Assembly (NCBI GenBank): GCA_025354985.1
Contig: JANXLU010000004.1
Span: 1-38,535 of the forward strand
DNA from: Chloroflexota bacterium
GTDB lineage: Bacteria > Chloroflexota > Anaerolineae > J036 > Brachytrichaceae
Direction of reading: 5' to 3'
DNA length: 38,535 bases
Part shown: piece by piece, positions 26,256 to 37,658 of the stretch
How the letters are laid out: each line of letters opens with the position of its first letter
Position numbering within the stretch: position 1 is the stretch's first letter
The notes under the pieces: model-generated
Seen by the model: only the letters and a program-made list of their open reading frames with translations
Databases searched by the model: none
What the model was told of the DNA's origin: nothing
Translations under genes and position numbers: made by a program

Positions 26256-26956
26256 CGTTCGGCTAACCCGTATCCAAATTACATTTGGTGCGTCTTACCT
26301 TACATGATGCATTTAATAAAGTTGGCGCTTATGTGCATGGCAGGCACGGCACTGTGGATGGCAACCAGTGTGACGTCGTTATTCGCCGCGCAATCAGTTG
26401 ACGCAGGACAGACGAGCGCGCTGTACCAGGATGCTGCGCCGCATACGATCTACCTGCCTGTCGTTGCCGGTGACCACATCCCGCCAGACTTTATTCCCGC
26501 GGCAGACAGCCAACTGTCGGCCGGTACGAGTCGGTTTGGTTGGTTCGTTATTCGGCCGGGAATTATTGTTATCGCTTCCGGCCCATCCACAATCGTGGCC
26601 AATCAGATCATCATACGTGGTGTGCTTCGGGCGACTTGTGGCGCGCTGGATCTGCGTGCCTCGGTGCAGCTTTCAATCATTGGCGCGCTGGACAATGGCT
26701 GTGATAGCGCCCAAACACTGCCCCCACCGCTTTCATTATCCACACCATCAACAGGTGCGTTCGTGCTGGGAGAGCCAGGCGTCACGGCAACTTTGCACAC
26801 ATCCGGTGTGCTTAACATCAGCAATGCGACCGACATTCCGGTTTGGGAGTTTGATGTGCCTCGTGGGGCACGGAGCGCAACCAAACTGCCACCCGCGTGT
26901 TTTGCAAAAACAGTGTGCGCAGATGAGCTTGCGTTTGTGCTCGTCTGCGCACACGG

Positions 26957-29477
<2,521 letters not shown>

Positions 29478-29586
29478 GCTCGTTTTGCGCTGTAACACTG
29501 TAATAGCGGCACGCCGGGCCTGACAGATGGGAGTGGTGGAAATACCCACTTAAACCTATCAGTCGAGTTACTAAGGACATAACATA

Positions 29587-30735
29587 ATGAAAACTTCAGG
29601 TCATCTTATTCGTGCGGCCGCTGGCAGCTTTATGACGGTGGCAACGCTTTTGACAAACGTCGCCTTCACGGCCGCGCCCGCCGCCGCAGGCGATGGCACG
29701 GGTGCCGTGTTTGTGCTGACTAACAATGCGGTCAATTCCGTTGCCATTTTCAACCGGGCAGCCAACGGATCGCTGACGGCAGCCGGAACCGTATTGACAG
29801 GTGGTGCGGGACTTGCGGCCGGGTTGGGCTCGCAGGGTGCCCTGGCATTGGGTGATGATCGACGAACCCTGTTTGCGGTGAACGCCGGCAGCAATGAGGT
29901 CAGCGCGTTTGGTATCAACCGGAATATTCCCAGTCTGGTGGCAAAGGTTAGTTCGAATGGCATACGCCCAATCAGCCTTGCAGTTCATGACAACGTGCTG
30001 TATGTGCTAAACCAAGGCAACGCAACCAATGCCGGAAATATTTCCGGTTTTTCAATCGCCGCAAATGGGGCTCTCACGGCAATTGCAGGTTCCACTCAGT
30101 CGCTTAGCAGCAATGCAAACGGCAGCACTCTGACGGCCGCACAAGTGAGCTTTGACCGCGACGGAGAGCACTTGGTTGTGACCGAGAAGGGGTCCAACAA
30201 GATCGATGTGTACGCCGTAAACAATTCGGTGGCTCAGCCCCCCGTTGTGTATGCCTCCAACGGCAATGTGCCGTTCGGTTTTGCCATCACCAATGCCAAC
30301 AACGTGATCGTTTCAGAGGCTGCTTCGGGTGCGGTTTCCTCCTACAAGCTCACTGAGAAAGGTCTGGCTTCGGTGACGGCATCAGCCAGCACACATCAGG
30401 GTGCACCGTGCTGGGTGGCGGTGACAGGTAATGGCAAGTTCGCCTATACGACCAATGCAGCCAGCGCCTCCATTTCTGGTTTTGCAGTGGCGCAGAACGG
30501 CACGTTGACTCCACTGAATAGCAATGGGATTACGGCCGTGGTCGGACCGAACGTTTCACCGGTCGATATGGGATTGAGCGCGGATAGCAAGTTCCTGTTC
30601 GCGCTTACCCGTGATCCGGTGACCAATATGCGCGGAATCAGTGCGTTCGCCGTGCAGGCTGATGGCAGCCTGGTCGCAATCGCCGGAATAGCCGGTCAGT
30701 TGCCTGCATTCGCGGCTAGCGTGGCCTCTTACTGA
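29587..30735 (+). CDS. Secreted beta-propeller (lactonase-like) protein
   Basis: A 382-residue secreted protein. A signal peptide (MKTSGHLIRAAAGSFMTVAT ... AFTAAPAAAG) is followed by a seven-bladed propeller with repeats such as GAVFVLTNNAVNSVAIFNR, FAVNAGSNEVSAFGI, LYVLNQGNATNAGNISGFSI and AYTTNAASASISGFAV. This is the 6-phosphogluconolactonase/YVTN-like fold. Catalytic activity is not assured, since many members only bind. AAGGA lies 9 nt before the ATG. A strong terminator follows. Confidence 0.85.
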   Translation: MKTSGHLIRAAAGSFMTVATLLTNVAFTAAPAAAGDGTGAVFVLTNNAVNSVAIFNRAANGSLTAAGTVLTGGAGLAAGLGSQGALALGDDRRTLFAVNAGSNEVSAFGINRNIPSLVAKVSSNGIRPISLAVHDNVLYVLNQGNATNAGNISGFSIAANGALTAIAGSTQSLSSNANGSTLTAAQVSFDRDGEHLVVTEKGSNKIDVYAVNNSVAQPPVVYASNGNVPFGFAITNANNVIVSEAASGAVSSYKLTEKGLASVTASASTHQGAPCWVAVTGNGKFAYTTNAASASISGFAVAQNGTLTPLNSNGITAVVGPNVSPVDMGLSADSKFLFALTRDPVTNMRGISAFAVQADGSLVAIAGIAGQLPAFAASVASY

Positions 30736-30760
30736 GTTCGCGCTAATACGGTCTTCGACA

Positions 30761-30796
30761 AAGAAAGCCACCGCACCTGCGGTGGCTTTCTTGTTT
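30761..30796. terminator. Bidirectional terminator between convergent genes
   Basis: A perfect 15-bp stem (30761-30775 with 30778-30792; arms AAGAAAGCCACCGCA and TGCGGTGGCTTTCTT) followed by GTTTT on the plus strand and preceded by an A-containing stretch for the other strand. It lies between the propeller gene and the convergent DUF58 gene. Confidence 0.92.
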
Positions 30797-32031
30797 TAAC
30801 TCAACGCTTCGGCAAAGCCATCACCAAACTTAACTGTTCTTGTGATGACGCCGCCTTGCACCAACGCGGCTATAACATCGTCCATTCGACCGCTCACGCC
30901 GGTGGCTCCAAATGTGGCGCGATCAATCACGATGGCCACGACCCGTGACCCATTGCGATTGAGCTGGACCACGGCGGCCCCCCACGACGCAGCTGGCGAT
31001 GACGAAATCGCGACGACGGTGCTGCCGCGCGCCAAGTGCGTGCCTTCGGAGCGCACCACGCGATCAAACGGCACATCGCCGCCTGATTTGATCACGGCCA
31101 GCGTCTCGAAAATCTTGTTTTGCTGGCGTTCACCCCGATCCGGTTGGACGATCTGTCTTTGACCGGCGTAGGCCAGGAACCCCACCGTCCGCCCCTCGCG
31201 AATAAAGTGACGCGCCACGCTGGCGGCAAGTGAAACGGCATATTCCTCCGTACTGGGTGGAAGCATATAACTGGGATTGTCATCCAGTGATTCGGTGGAG
31301 AAATTTAGCGCCGCGTGCACGTCGCGCTGCATATCCAGAAAAATCCAATAGTCGCTGGTCGGGTCAAGCTCAAATTCCTTCACCGTGAGTTTGTTGCGTC
31401 GCACGGACAGCGGCCAGTGAATCCGATTAAGGGAATCACCGTTGACGTAGTCGCGCACGCCGGCGGCATTGGTTGTCGTATGCTGGGCGCGTTTGCGGAT
31501 GGCTTCGCCGCCGGGAACAAAGGTGCTGCGCAGCGGGAAACGTGGCAGGTCATAGGTAGCCGGATAAACCAACAGGTTATTAAACGCCGGAAGTGTGCGG
31601 GTGCGCTGGTATACACCAAGTGGATCTCCACTGGTCAGCTTTACCGGGCCCAACCGAAACCGTCCACGCGCCGTACACAACGTGCGGACGCGCCACCCGC
31701 GCCAATTTTTCCCATGCAACCAACTTAGCGCCCGGCTGGCGTAATGATTTGGCAGATCACTTTCATCCTGTACTTCCACCCACAGTTTTGGCAATATGCC
31801 GGAGTTTGTAAGTGCAAATTCCTCCTCCAACATTTGACCAACCTGCCCGACGCGCGCGAGCGATCGCCGCGATAATCGCATCCAGCGAATGCTAAGATGA
31901 GCCCAGAGCACGCTGAGCGCGAGCAGCCCAAACAGCGCCGCGGCAAGACTGAGGTAAATGGCGCGATGGGTGCTGACTGATCCAATCAGCGCCATTACGA
32001 ACAGAATCAGAATGATCCGGTAGCGGGTCAA
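30796..32031 (-). CDS. DUF58 domain protein (MoxR partner)
   Basis: A 411-residue membrane protein with two N-terminal helices (about 5-45) and a soluble domain. The DUF58 signature is RDYVNGDSLNRIHWPLSVRR (193-212), followed by a von Willebrand A-like fold (DYWIFLDMQRD ... VVAISSSPAASW). DUF58 proteins pair with MoxR ATPases in complexes that may assemble or mature other proteins. The start is a TTG (32031) overlapping the MoxR stop by 4 nt (TTGA), which indicates translational coupling. Confidence 0.9.
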   Translation of the reverse strand: MTRYRIILILFVMALIGSVSTHRAIYLSLAAALFGLLALSVLWAHLSIRWMRLSRRSLARVGQVGQMLEEEFALTNSGILPKLWVEVQDESDLPNHYASRALSWLHGKNWRGWRVRTLCTARGRFRLGPVKLTSGDPLGVYQRTRTLPAFNNLLVYPATYDLPRFPLRSTFVPGGEAIRKRAQHTTTNAAGVRDYVNGDSLNRIHWPLSVRRNKLTVKEFELDPTSDYWIFLDMQRDVHAALNFSTESLDDNPSYMLPPSTEEYAVSLAASVARHFIREGRTVGFLAYAGQRQIVQPDRGERQQNKIFETLAVIKSGGDVPFDRVVRSEGTHLARGSTVVAISSSPAASWGAAVVQLNRNGSRVVAIVIDRATFGATGVSGRMDDVIAALVQGGVITRTVKFGDGFAEALS

Positions 32032-32972
32032 AGCTTGGTTCCAGGCACCGCAGTCGTTTCCAGAATCTCACCCACCACCATGTCGCCAGTCAAATCTTTC
32101 ACCCTGGAGGCCGGGTTCAGAATCAGGCGATGAGCCAGTGTCGCACGTGCCAGCGCCTTTATATCGTCCGGTATCACGTAGTTTCGCCCGTCAACCGCCG
32201 CACGCGCCTGCGACGTGCGATACAGCGCAAGCGCACCGCGCGGGCTGGAGCCCAAATACACGTCGTTATGTGTGGTGGTGCGCTGCACCAGGGTGACGAT
32301 GTATTGCTTGATCAGTGGATCGGTGTGAACCGTTTTGATTTGTTCTTGCATGGCAAGCAGTTCGCCTTGTAGGGTTATTTGCTGCACTTTGTTGATGGGA
32401 TGTGCAAACTGCTGGGCATCAAGGATCGCGATCAGCTGTTCGGCGTTTGGATAGCCAAGTGAAATTTTCATCAGGAACCGATCAAGCTGCGCTTCGGGCA
32501 ACGGAAAGGTTCCCTCATATTCAATGGGGTTCTGAGTGGCCATAACCATGAATGGGCTTGGGCAGATATGCGTGATGCCATCCACGGTAACCTGGTGTTC
32601 TTCCATGGCTTCGAGCAAAGCACTCTGCGTTTTTGGCGTGGCCCGGTTGATCTCATCGGCCAGCACCACCTGCGACAAAATGGGCCCCGGTCGAAACTCA
32701 AACTCACCGTTGTGCTGGTTGTAAATGCTCACGCCGGTTATGTCACTCGGCAGCATGTCGGGCGTGAATTGAATGCGCTTGAAGCTGCCACCAATGGTCT
32801 TGGCCAGGGCACGCGCGAGCATGGTTTTTCCGACACCCGGGACGTCCTCGATCAGCATGTGACCCTGGGCCAACAGCCCTATTGCGGTGAGTTGAATCAC
32901 CTCGTGTTTGCCCAGAATTACCTGTTCAATGTTCGCTACCAGACGCTGGGCGAAGTTCTGTATTTGTTGCAT
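32028..32972 (-). CDS. MoxR-type AAA+ ATPase
   Basis: A 314-residue AAA+ ATPase of the MoxR group. Walker A is DVPGVGKTMLARALAK, with GVGKT at 46-50; Walker B is VVLADEINRA (102-111); sensor 1 lies in FMVMATQNPIEYEG; the arginine-finger region DRFLMKISLGYP is intact. The length is typical. It is the first gene of the pair with DUF58. MoxR proteins act as chaperone-like partners for von Willebrand-domain proteins; the client is unknown. Confidence 0.94.
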   Translation of the reverse strand: MQQIQNFAQRLVANIEQVILGKHEVIQLTAIGLLAQGHMLIEDVPGVGKTMLARALAKTIGGSFKRIQFTPDMLPSDITGVSIYNQHNGEFEFRPGPILSQVVLADEINRATPKTQSALLEAMEEHQVTVDGITHICPSPFMVMATQNPIEYEGTFPLPEAQLDRFLMKISLGYPNAEQLIAILDAQQFAHPINKVQQITLQGELLAMQEQIKTVHTDPLIKQYIVTLVQRTTTHNDVYLGSSPRGALALYRTSQARAAVDGRNYVIPDDIKALARATLAHRLILNPASRVKDLTGDMVVGEILETTAVPGTKL

Positions 32973-33045
32973 GTAGGTGCGAAGGTTAGAGGCAGTGTGT
33001 GAGAGTCTGCTGACATCTGCCGCCGGATTCTATTTGCAATCCTGT

Positions 33046-33813
33046 TTATTTTCCGCCATCGATGCTTAGCACCTGGCCGGTTACCCAACCGGCATAGTCA
33101 CTGGCGAAGAATAGTGCGGCGTGCGCAATGTCGTCCGGTGATCCCAGGCGCCTGAGCGCAATGTTATTTACCAGTGCCTGCTGACCGTTGGCGCCATAGC
33201 TTTGCCACTGCCGCTCGGTTGCAGGGTTGCTCAATACAAACCCGGGCGCAATGTTGTTAACGGTGATGTTCCACGGACCAAGCTCGTGCGCAAGTTGCCG
33301 AGTCAGCCCGATCTGGGCCGCCTTGGCCGATGCATAGGCCTGGATGCCTGTTAGCGAAATGGTCAACCCGGCTCCGCTGCTTATATTTATGATCCTGCCC
33401 CGTTTTGCGGCTTTCATCATGGGCGCCACGGCCTGCGAGAAATAGAACGCACCGTGTACATTAACGTCATAGATGGCCTGCCATTGTTGAGGCGTCACAT
33501 CTTCAAGCGGTTGATGAACCTGTCCGAGCACACCACCGGCGTTGTTGACCAGAATGTCCACCTGACCAGTGGCACCAACCAATTCGGCGACCATGGCATG
33601 CACCTGTTCGGGACGACCCACGTCCACAACCCGCCCCTGGCTTGCCTGGGTCTGTGCCTGAAGCAAGTGTTGGGTGTCAAGAATTTCGGTCTGCAATACG
33701 TCGCAGGCCCAGACGGTCGCTCCACGCGTTGCAAAGGCCAGTGCAATTGCCCGGCCAAAACCGTGCGCGGCACCGGTCACAATAACTGTCTTGTTGTTAA
33801 AGTCAATGTTCAT
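33046..33813 (-). CDS. Short-chain dehydrogenase/reductase
   Basis: A 255-residue classical SDR. The cofactor motif is TGAAHGFG (13-20), the structural motif NNAG (90-93), and the catalytic residues are serine in INISSGAG (about 145) and Y160-ASA-K164. The end, WVTGQVLSIDGGK, is typical of FabG-like members. The ATG at 33813 is chosen because it overlaps the upstream stop (ATGA) and starts the fold; a longer frame upstream is the tail of the neighbouring gene. The substrate is unknown. Confidence 0.92.
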   Translation of the reverse strand: MNIDFNNKTVIVTGAAHGFGRAIALAFATRGATVWACDVLQTEILDTQHLLQAQTQASQGRVVDVGRPEQVHAMVAELVGATGQVDILVNNAGGVLGQVHQPLEDVTPQQWQAIYDVNVHGAFYFSQAVAPMMKAAKRGRIINISSGAGLTISLTGIQAYASAKAAQIGLTRQLAHELGPWNITVNNIAPGFVLSNPATERQWQSYGANGQQALVNNIALRRLGSPDDIAHAALFFASDYAGWVTGQVLSIDGGK

Positions 33814-34280
33814 AGCGTTTTTTTCATTACCTGATCTAACGAAGCGCGCGCGCCTTTGCTGACCCTTGATTGTAGGAGCGGAGTCCAGCCGAGAAGCGCG
33901 CCTGCGGGTCCCAATGCCTGGCGCGACCAGGTCCAAAAGTCAAAGGAATCCTGATGTTTGATGATTTTTGCATCTTTAAACACAAATTGCGCGTCAATAC
34001 GATTGACCACCTTGCGACCGGTACGCGAGAACACATAGCTGGCATCCCAGTGCGCCGAACCAGTTTTCTCGTCCGCATGCACGTCGCTGAAGTCGATATG
34101 AATATCGGCGGCACGCCCCACGAGCATGCGCCACATTGCAAAGGTCTGTTCGGCGTTTAATTGCTTAAAAACCGGGTCGCTAAAGGTAACCTGCGGGTGA
34201 TAGCACGCGATCATACCTTCGGCATCCCGGTTGGCAAACGACGTGTAAAACGCGGTGATCAAATCTTCGCCAAAATTCAT
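33810..34280 (-). CDS. NTF2-like/SnoaL-like protein
   Basis: A 156-residue protein of the nuclear-transport-factor-2-like fold. The N-terminus DLITAFYTSFANRDAEGMIA is followed by CYHPQVTFSDPVF, and HWDASYVFSRTGRKVVNRID fits the beta-sheet part. Members include isomerases, hydratases and non-enzymatic proteins, so the role is open. It is translationally coupled to the SDR gene (ATGA overlap), which suggests a joint pathway. TATCAT lies 6 nt before the ATG. Confidence 0.85.
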   Translation of the reverse strand: MNFGEDLITAFYTSFANRDAEGMIACYHPQVTFSDPVFKQLNAEQTFAMWRMLVGRAADIHIDFSDVHADEKTGSAHWDASYVFSRTGRKVVNRIDAQFVFKDAKIIKHQDSFDFWTWSRQALGPAGALLGWTPLLQSRVSKGARASLDQVMKKTL

Positions 34281-34286
34281 GACACG

Positions 34287-34292
34287 ATGATA
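34287..34292 (-). promoter_or_regulatory. -10-like TATCAT before the NTF2-like gene
   Basis: TATCAT on the minus strand ends 6 nt before the ATG at 34280, in the divergent gap to the permease gene. No Shine-Dalgarno is visible. Confidence 0.45.
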
Positions 34293-34326
34293 GCTTGTCC
34301 CTTACGTTCGGCTCATGACGGCTTAT

Positions 34327-34332
34327 TACAAT
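34327..34332 (+). promoter_or_regulatory. -10-like TACAAT before the permease gene
   Basis: TACAAT ends 6 nt before the ATG at 34339, the same hexamer and spacing as at 2744. This favours 34339 over the upstream in-frame ATG at 34315 as the start. Confidence 0.45.
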
Positions 34333-34338
34333 GGTGTG

Positions 34339-35364
34339 ATGAGTCGGGCACGAATGATGAGCGTTGCAGGTGGGCTGTTGCTGCTTATCCTGGGCACGCT
34401 GGCGTTGGACACGATCATCCTTGGGCGCAACCTCGGGGCAGGCATTGTGTTACCCGATGCGGTTCAAAATTTCATCACCACGTTTCTTGGGATATTTATT
34501 GAGGCGGCCCCGTTTTTGCTCATCGGGTCACTGGCCAGCGGGTTGGTCGCGGTGTTCATCAGCCAGGATGATTTGAGCCGGATGATCCCAAAAAACGCCG
34601 TGGCCGCGACCCTCGTTGGGTCGCTGATCGGCATGGTTTTTCCGGTGTGCGAGTGTGGCGTGGTGCCTCTGGCCCGGCGACTGTATGCCAAGGGGCTGCC
34701 GGCAAGCGCCTGTATTTCATTGTTGCTTGGCGCGCCCGTACTCAATCCCGTTGTCATTGCCAGCACCTACGCGGCATTTGGCAACAGCACCGTGTTTTGG
34801 GCGCGCCTCGGTTTTACATTTTTGATCGCCTGTGGGGCAGGGTTGGTGTTTATCGGTCAGCCTGCCGGCGAGATCATGCGTGGCCGACTGTTGGGAGCAG
34901 GCGCCAATTTGCGGGCATCCCTGGCTGCCGGGGTGATGTTCGAACCAATTCCGGTCACAGTGACGCTGTCGGAGCAACTGCAACGGGCACTTGGTATCGC
35001 GGCGGATGACTTTGTTGACACCGGTCGGTATCTTATTCTTGGGGGGATGATTGCCAGCGCGCTGCAAACGTTTGTGCCCCAGAGCACCTTGCTGAGCATT
35101 GGCACAAACGCGGTCACCGGCGTGATTGCGCTGCAGGTGTTGGCTTATGTATTGAGTGTCTGCAGCACGGTCGATTCGTTTTTAGCCCTTTCATTTGTCA
35201 ATACGTTTTCCACCGGCAGCATTGTGGCATTTTTAGTGTTCGGGGCAATGGTCGACATCAAGAGTACCATCATGTTCTTCAGCCTGCTCCAACGGCGCGT
35301 TGTTTTGTATCTGATTGTCTTGTTGGCGCTTGCCGGGTTGGCCGTGGGGTTGATCGTTTCATAG
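34339..35364 (+). CDS. DUF318/ArsP-type permease (COG0701)
   Basis: A 341-residue membrane protein with about eight helices. The defining motif is FPVCECGVVPLARRLY, with C104 and C106, followed by GAPVLNPVVIAST. The family includes ArsP and the YraQ/YcgR group, thought to move metals or metalloid compounds. The TIGR03943 gene is 8 nt downstream; these two are paired in many genomes and, from memory of regulon studies, often under zinc control. The start at 34339 is preferred because of the TACAAT spacing; 34315 would add eight residues. Confidence 0.88.
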   Translation: MSRARMMSVAGGLLLLILGTLALDTIILGRNLGAGIVLPDAVQNFITTFLGIFIEAAPFLLIGSLASGLVAVFISQDDLSRMIPKNAVAATLVGSLIGMVFPVCECGVVPLARRLYAKGLPASACISLLLGAPVLNPVVIASTYAAFGNSTVFWARLGFTFLIACGAGLVFIGQPAGEIMRGRLLGAGANLRASLAAGVMFEPIPVTVTLSEQLQRALGIAADDFVDTGRYLILGGMIASALQTFVPQSTLLSIGTNAVTGVIALQVLAYVLSVCSTVDSFLALSFVNTFSTGSIVAFLVFGAMVDIKSTIMFFSLLQRRVVLYLIVLLALAGLAVGLIVS

Positions 35365-35372
35365 TCTGGTTT

Positions 35373-36161
35373 ATGTCTGTTCGTCTGTCAAACACCGTGA
35401 AAACCGCCATCCTTGGTGCGATGGCGCTGATGTTCTATTCAAAGATAAGCTCGGGAACATTGGGCTATTACATTAATGCACGCTTTCAGTGGCTGCCCTA
35501 CCTTGCGCTGGTGTTGCTCATGGCCATTGCGTTGACGCTGGTATACGGCGCTTCACGATTACGCCGCACAACTCGGCTGAGTGATGCGGACATGACCAAC
35601 GACATGGCGGCGGGTGAACTTTATCCCGGTCATACGCATCAGCAGTCCTGGTGGGTGTATGGGTTGATGGCCGTGCCGGTTGTGCTTGGTCTGCTGTTAC
35701 CAGCGAGATCGCTCAGCGCAAGCGCGGTGGGCAGCCGGGGATTGGGTGCGGCCGCGCCGGCCAGGGTGGCGGGTGTGGCGCCCGCGAGTGCTGCTTCAAC
35801 CGAAGGGAAGACCATTCTGGATTGGCTGCGAGATTATGCTCAATCTGGCAGTGATGCCAGTGGACTGGTCGGCAAGCCAGCAGACATTGTGGGTTTTGTG
35901 TATCGTGACAAGCGCAACGGCAACGATGAATTTTGGGTGGCGCGGTATACCGTAAGCTGTTGTGTGGCCGATGCCAGCGGTATCGGGATGATCGTGCATT
36001 CGCAGCAGTCCACGGCGCTTGAAGAAGGAACCTGGGTGCGTGTTCGGGGCGTTATAGCGGCAGCCAACACGGCTGGCGCAGAAGAATCCCATCTTCCGAT
36101 GATCGAGGCCACATCCGTGACCGTGGTGTCGCAGCCCGATGATCCCTACTTATTTCCATGA
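35373..36161 (+). CDS. TIGR03943 (YcgQ-like) membrane protein
   Basis: A 262-residue protein that is the usual partner of the DUF318 permease. Two N-terminal helices, a cytoplasmic loop (residues ~62-90) and a third helix are followed by a soluble domain with PADIVGFVYRDKRNGNDEFW, then the cysteine pair RYTVSCCVADASG, near residue 194, and EEGTWVRVRGVI, all typical of the family. The cysteine pair could bind a metal handed to or from the permease. Its stop overlaps the SCO1 start (ATGA), so all three genes form one operon. Confidence 0.88.
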   Translation: MSVRLSNTVKTAILGAMALMFYSKISSGTLGYYINARFQWLPYLALVLLMAIALTLVYGASRLRRTTRLSDADMTNDMAAGELYPGHTHQQSWWVYGLMAVPVVLGLLLPARSLSASAVGSRGLGAAAPARVAGVAPASAASTEGKTILDWLRDYAQSGSDASGLVGKPADIVGFVYRDKRNGNDEFWVARYTVSCCVADASGIGMIVHSQQSTALEEGTWVRVRGVIAAANTAGAEESHLPMIEATSVTVVSQPDDPYLFP

Positions 36162-36814
36162 TCAAGAAAGAATCAACCTCCCTGTTCCTAGGTGTATTGT
36201 GCGCAGTCGTTGCAACGTTTAGCGCGGCTTTCGCGGCCGCGTTTGCGCCAAATCTCATCGCTCGCTGGCGGGTGGGTGATGGCCAGGCAAATGAAAACAT
36301 TAATGGCGTACCCACTGATCCGCCAAAGGTCATGCTGAACTTCACCCTGACCAACCAGAATGGCGGGTCAACAAGTCTTAGCGATTTCAAGGGCAAGCCC
36401 ACGTTTGTGTTTTTTGGCTACACCTATTGCCCGGATATTTGCCCGGTCACGATGAGTGACTTCAAAAAAGTGCGGCAACAGTTGGGCGCCGATGCAGCGA
36501 ATGTCAATTTTGTAATGATCTCAGTGGACGGTGAGCGGGACACACCGGTGGTGCTCAAACGCTACGTTGAGGCCTTTGACCCGTCCTTTGTCGGGCTGAC
36601 CGGCGATGAGGCGGCGGTAACGCCCGTTGCAGCCGACTACGGAGCATATTTCACCAAAACCAAAGTGCAGGGTACGCAGGCCAGCTACCTGGTGGGCCAC
36701 ACCAGCTATGTATACCTGCTGGATGGTCAGGGCCGTTGGCGCATCACTTATCCTTTTGGATCTCCCACCGACGGCATGCTGCGCGACGCGCGCCTGATGT
36801 TAAAAGAGGGCTAA
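36158..36814 (+). CDS. SCO1/SenC/PrrC family copper-binding protein
   Basis: A 218-residue membrane-anchored protein with a thioredoxin-like fold outside the cell. An N-terminal helix (about 8-30) is followed by VFFGYTYCPDICPVTMS, with copper ligands C91 and C95, and the third ligand H181 in YLVGHTSYVYLLD. All three ligands are present. SCO1 proteins deliver copper to cytochrome c oxidase; no oxidase genes are nearby, and the operon with a metal-type permease suggests a metal-handling role here. The ATG overlaps the preceding stop. Confidence 0.93.
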   Translation: MIKKESTSLFLGVLCAVVATFSAAFAAAFAPNLIARWRVGDGQANENINGVPTDPPKVMLNFTLTNQNGGSTSLSDFKGKPTFVFFGYTYCPDICPVTMSDFKKVRQQLGADAANVNFVMISVDGERDTPVVLKRYVEAFDPSFVGLTGDEAAVTPVAADYGAYFTKTKVQGTQASYLVGHTSYVYLLDGQGRWRITYPFGSPTDGMLRDARLMLKEG

Positions 36815-36836
36815 TCGCACGAAACTGCCAACCGGC

Positions 36837-37628
36837 CTAACGGCGGGTCACCGACGGCTTCCTCCAATAGCGCTCGCCGCCGATGGTTGAGGCATATGCC
36901 CGCACCCGCGCGGCTACCGCGGCGTTAAGTTCGGGTCCGGGCGGCAGGTGAAACACGGGTTGCAACTGGGACGGGTAGCACTGTATCGCCGCGATTCGGG
37001 CGTCCAAATCTTCGGCGCCAAGTGCGTGAATCTGAGGCGACATCGTGCGGGTGACAGGGTTGTTTTGTGCCAGGTCACGCTCGCCGTAGGGATAGTCCTC
37101 ATAATACAAGATGTGCAAATTAAGAACGTCCTGGAGTGATTCAATCGCGTGTCGAAGGAGCACGTGGTCTACATGGCCACCCAGCGTCAGCGGGCAATAT
37201 AACTGCAAGTCAGCAAGCCCAATTTGTTCATACAGCATCATGCGCAATGCGCGCGCGGTTTCTTCAAGTGTTCTGCTCAAATCCTGAAAGACCAGCTTGC
37301 CACTCATAAAGTCATCCGTGTAGAGCGGTACGCCGGCTGGGTTGAACCGATATACGGCATCCGGCAACCCAAGGTGAATCGGTTTGATTCCGAGTACTTC
37401 GCACGCGCGAAGGTCCTCCTGGCGTCGCGCGACATATGGGTTGTCACCAAGTTGCCACTCCTCATGCACGCGGCGGGCTGCCGGGGATGCGCGCCAAGTC
37501 CATGGTGTATCGCCCGTGCACAGGGTGGCGCTCCAGACGCTGTGACCGCCGGCCGCCAATTGATGCGCCGTGCCTCCGCAAGACAACGCGGTGTCATCCA
37601 AGTGTGCCGAAATAAAAAGATGACGCAC
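36837..37628 (-). CDS. PIG-L/LmbE family N-acetyl sugar deacetylase
   Basis: A 263-residue zinc hydrolase of the PIG-L fold, which removes N-acetyl groups from GlcNAc-type substrates. The metal site starts ISAHLDDTALSCGG, with H9, D11 and D12 (a variant of the usual HPDD), and the third ligand lies in LGGHVDHVLL. The start is GTG at 37628; TATTAT lies about 13 nt farther upstream between this gene and the transpeptidase gene. Substrate unknown; possible roles include glycan or thiol-cofactor synthesis. Confidence 0.88.
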   Translation of the reverse strand: MRHLFISAHLDDTALSCGGTAHQLAAGGHSVWSATLCTGDTPWTWRASPAARRVHEEWQLGDNPYVARRQEDLRACEVLGIKPIHLGLPDAVYRFNPAGVPLYTDDFMSGKLVFQDLSRTLEETARALRMMLYEQIGLADLQLYCPLTLGGHVDHVLLRHAIESLQDVLNLHILYYEDYPYGERDLAQNNPVTRTMSPQIHALGAEDLDARIAAIQCYPSQLQPVFHLPPGPELNAAVAARVRAYASTIGGERYWRKPSVTRR

Positions 37629-37658
37629 GGGGCCGGAGGGGATAATACGGCTTGATGC

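Noticed and set aside
33814-33936. Longer start of the SDR gene
   Set aside because: The extra 41 codons are the other-frame reading of the NTF2-like gene's end; the ATGA overlap gives a better start.
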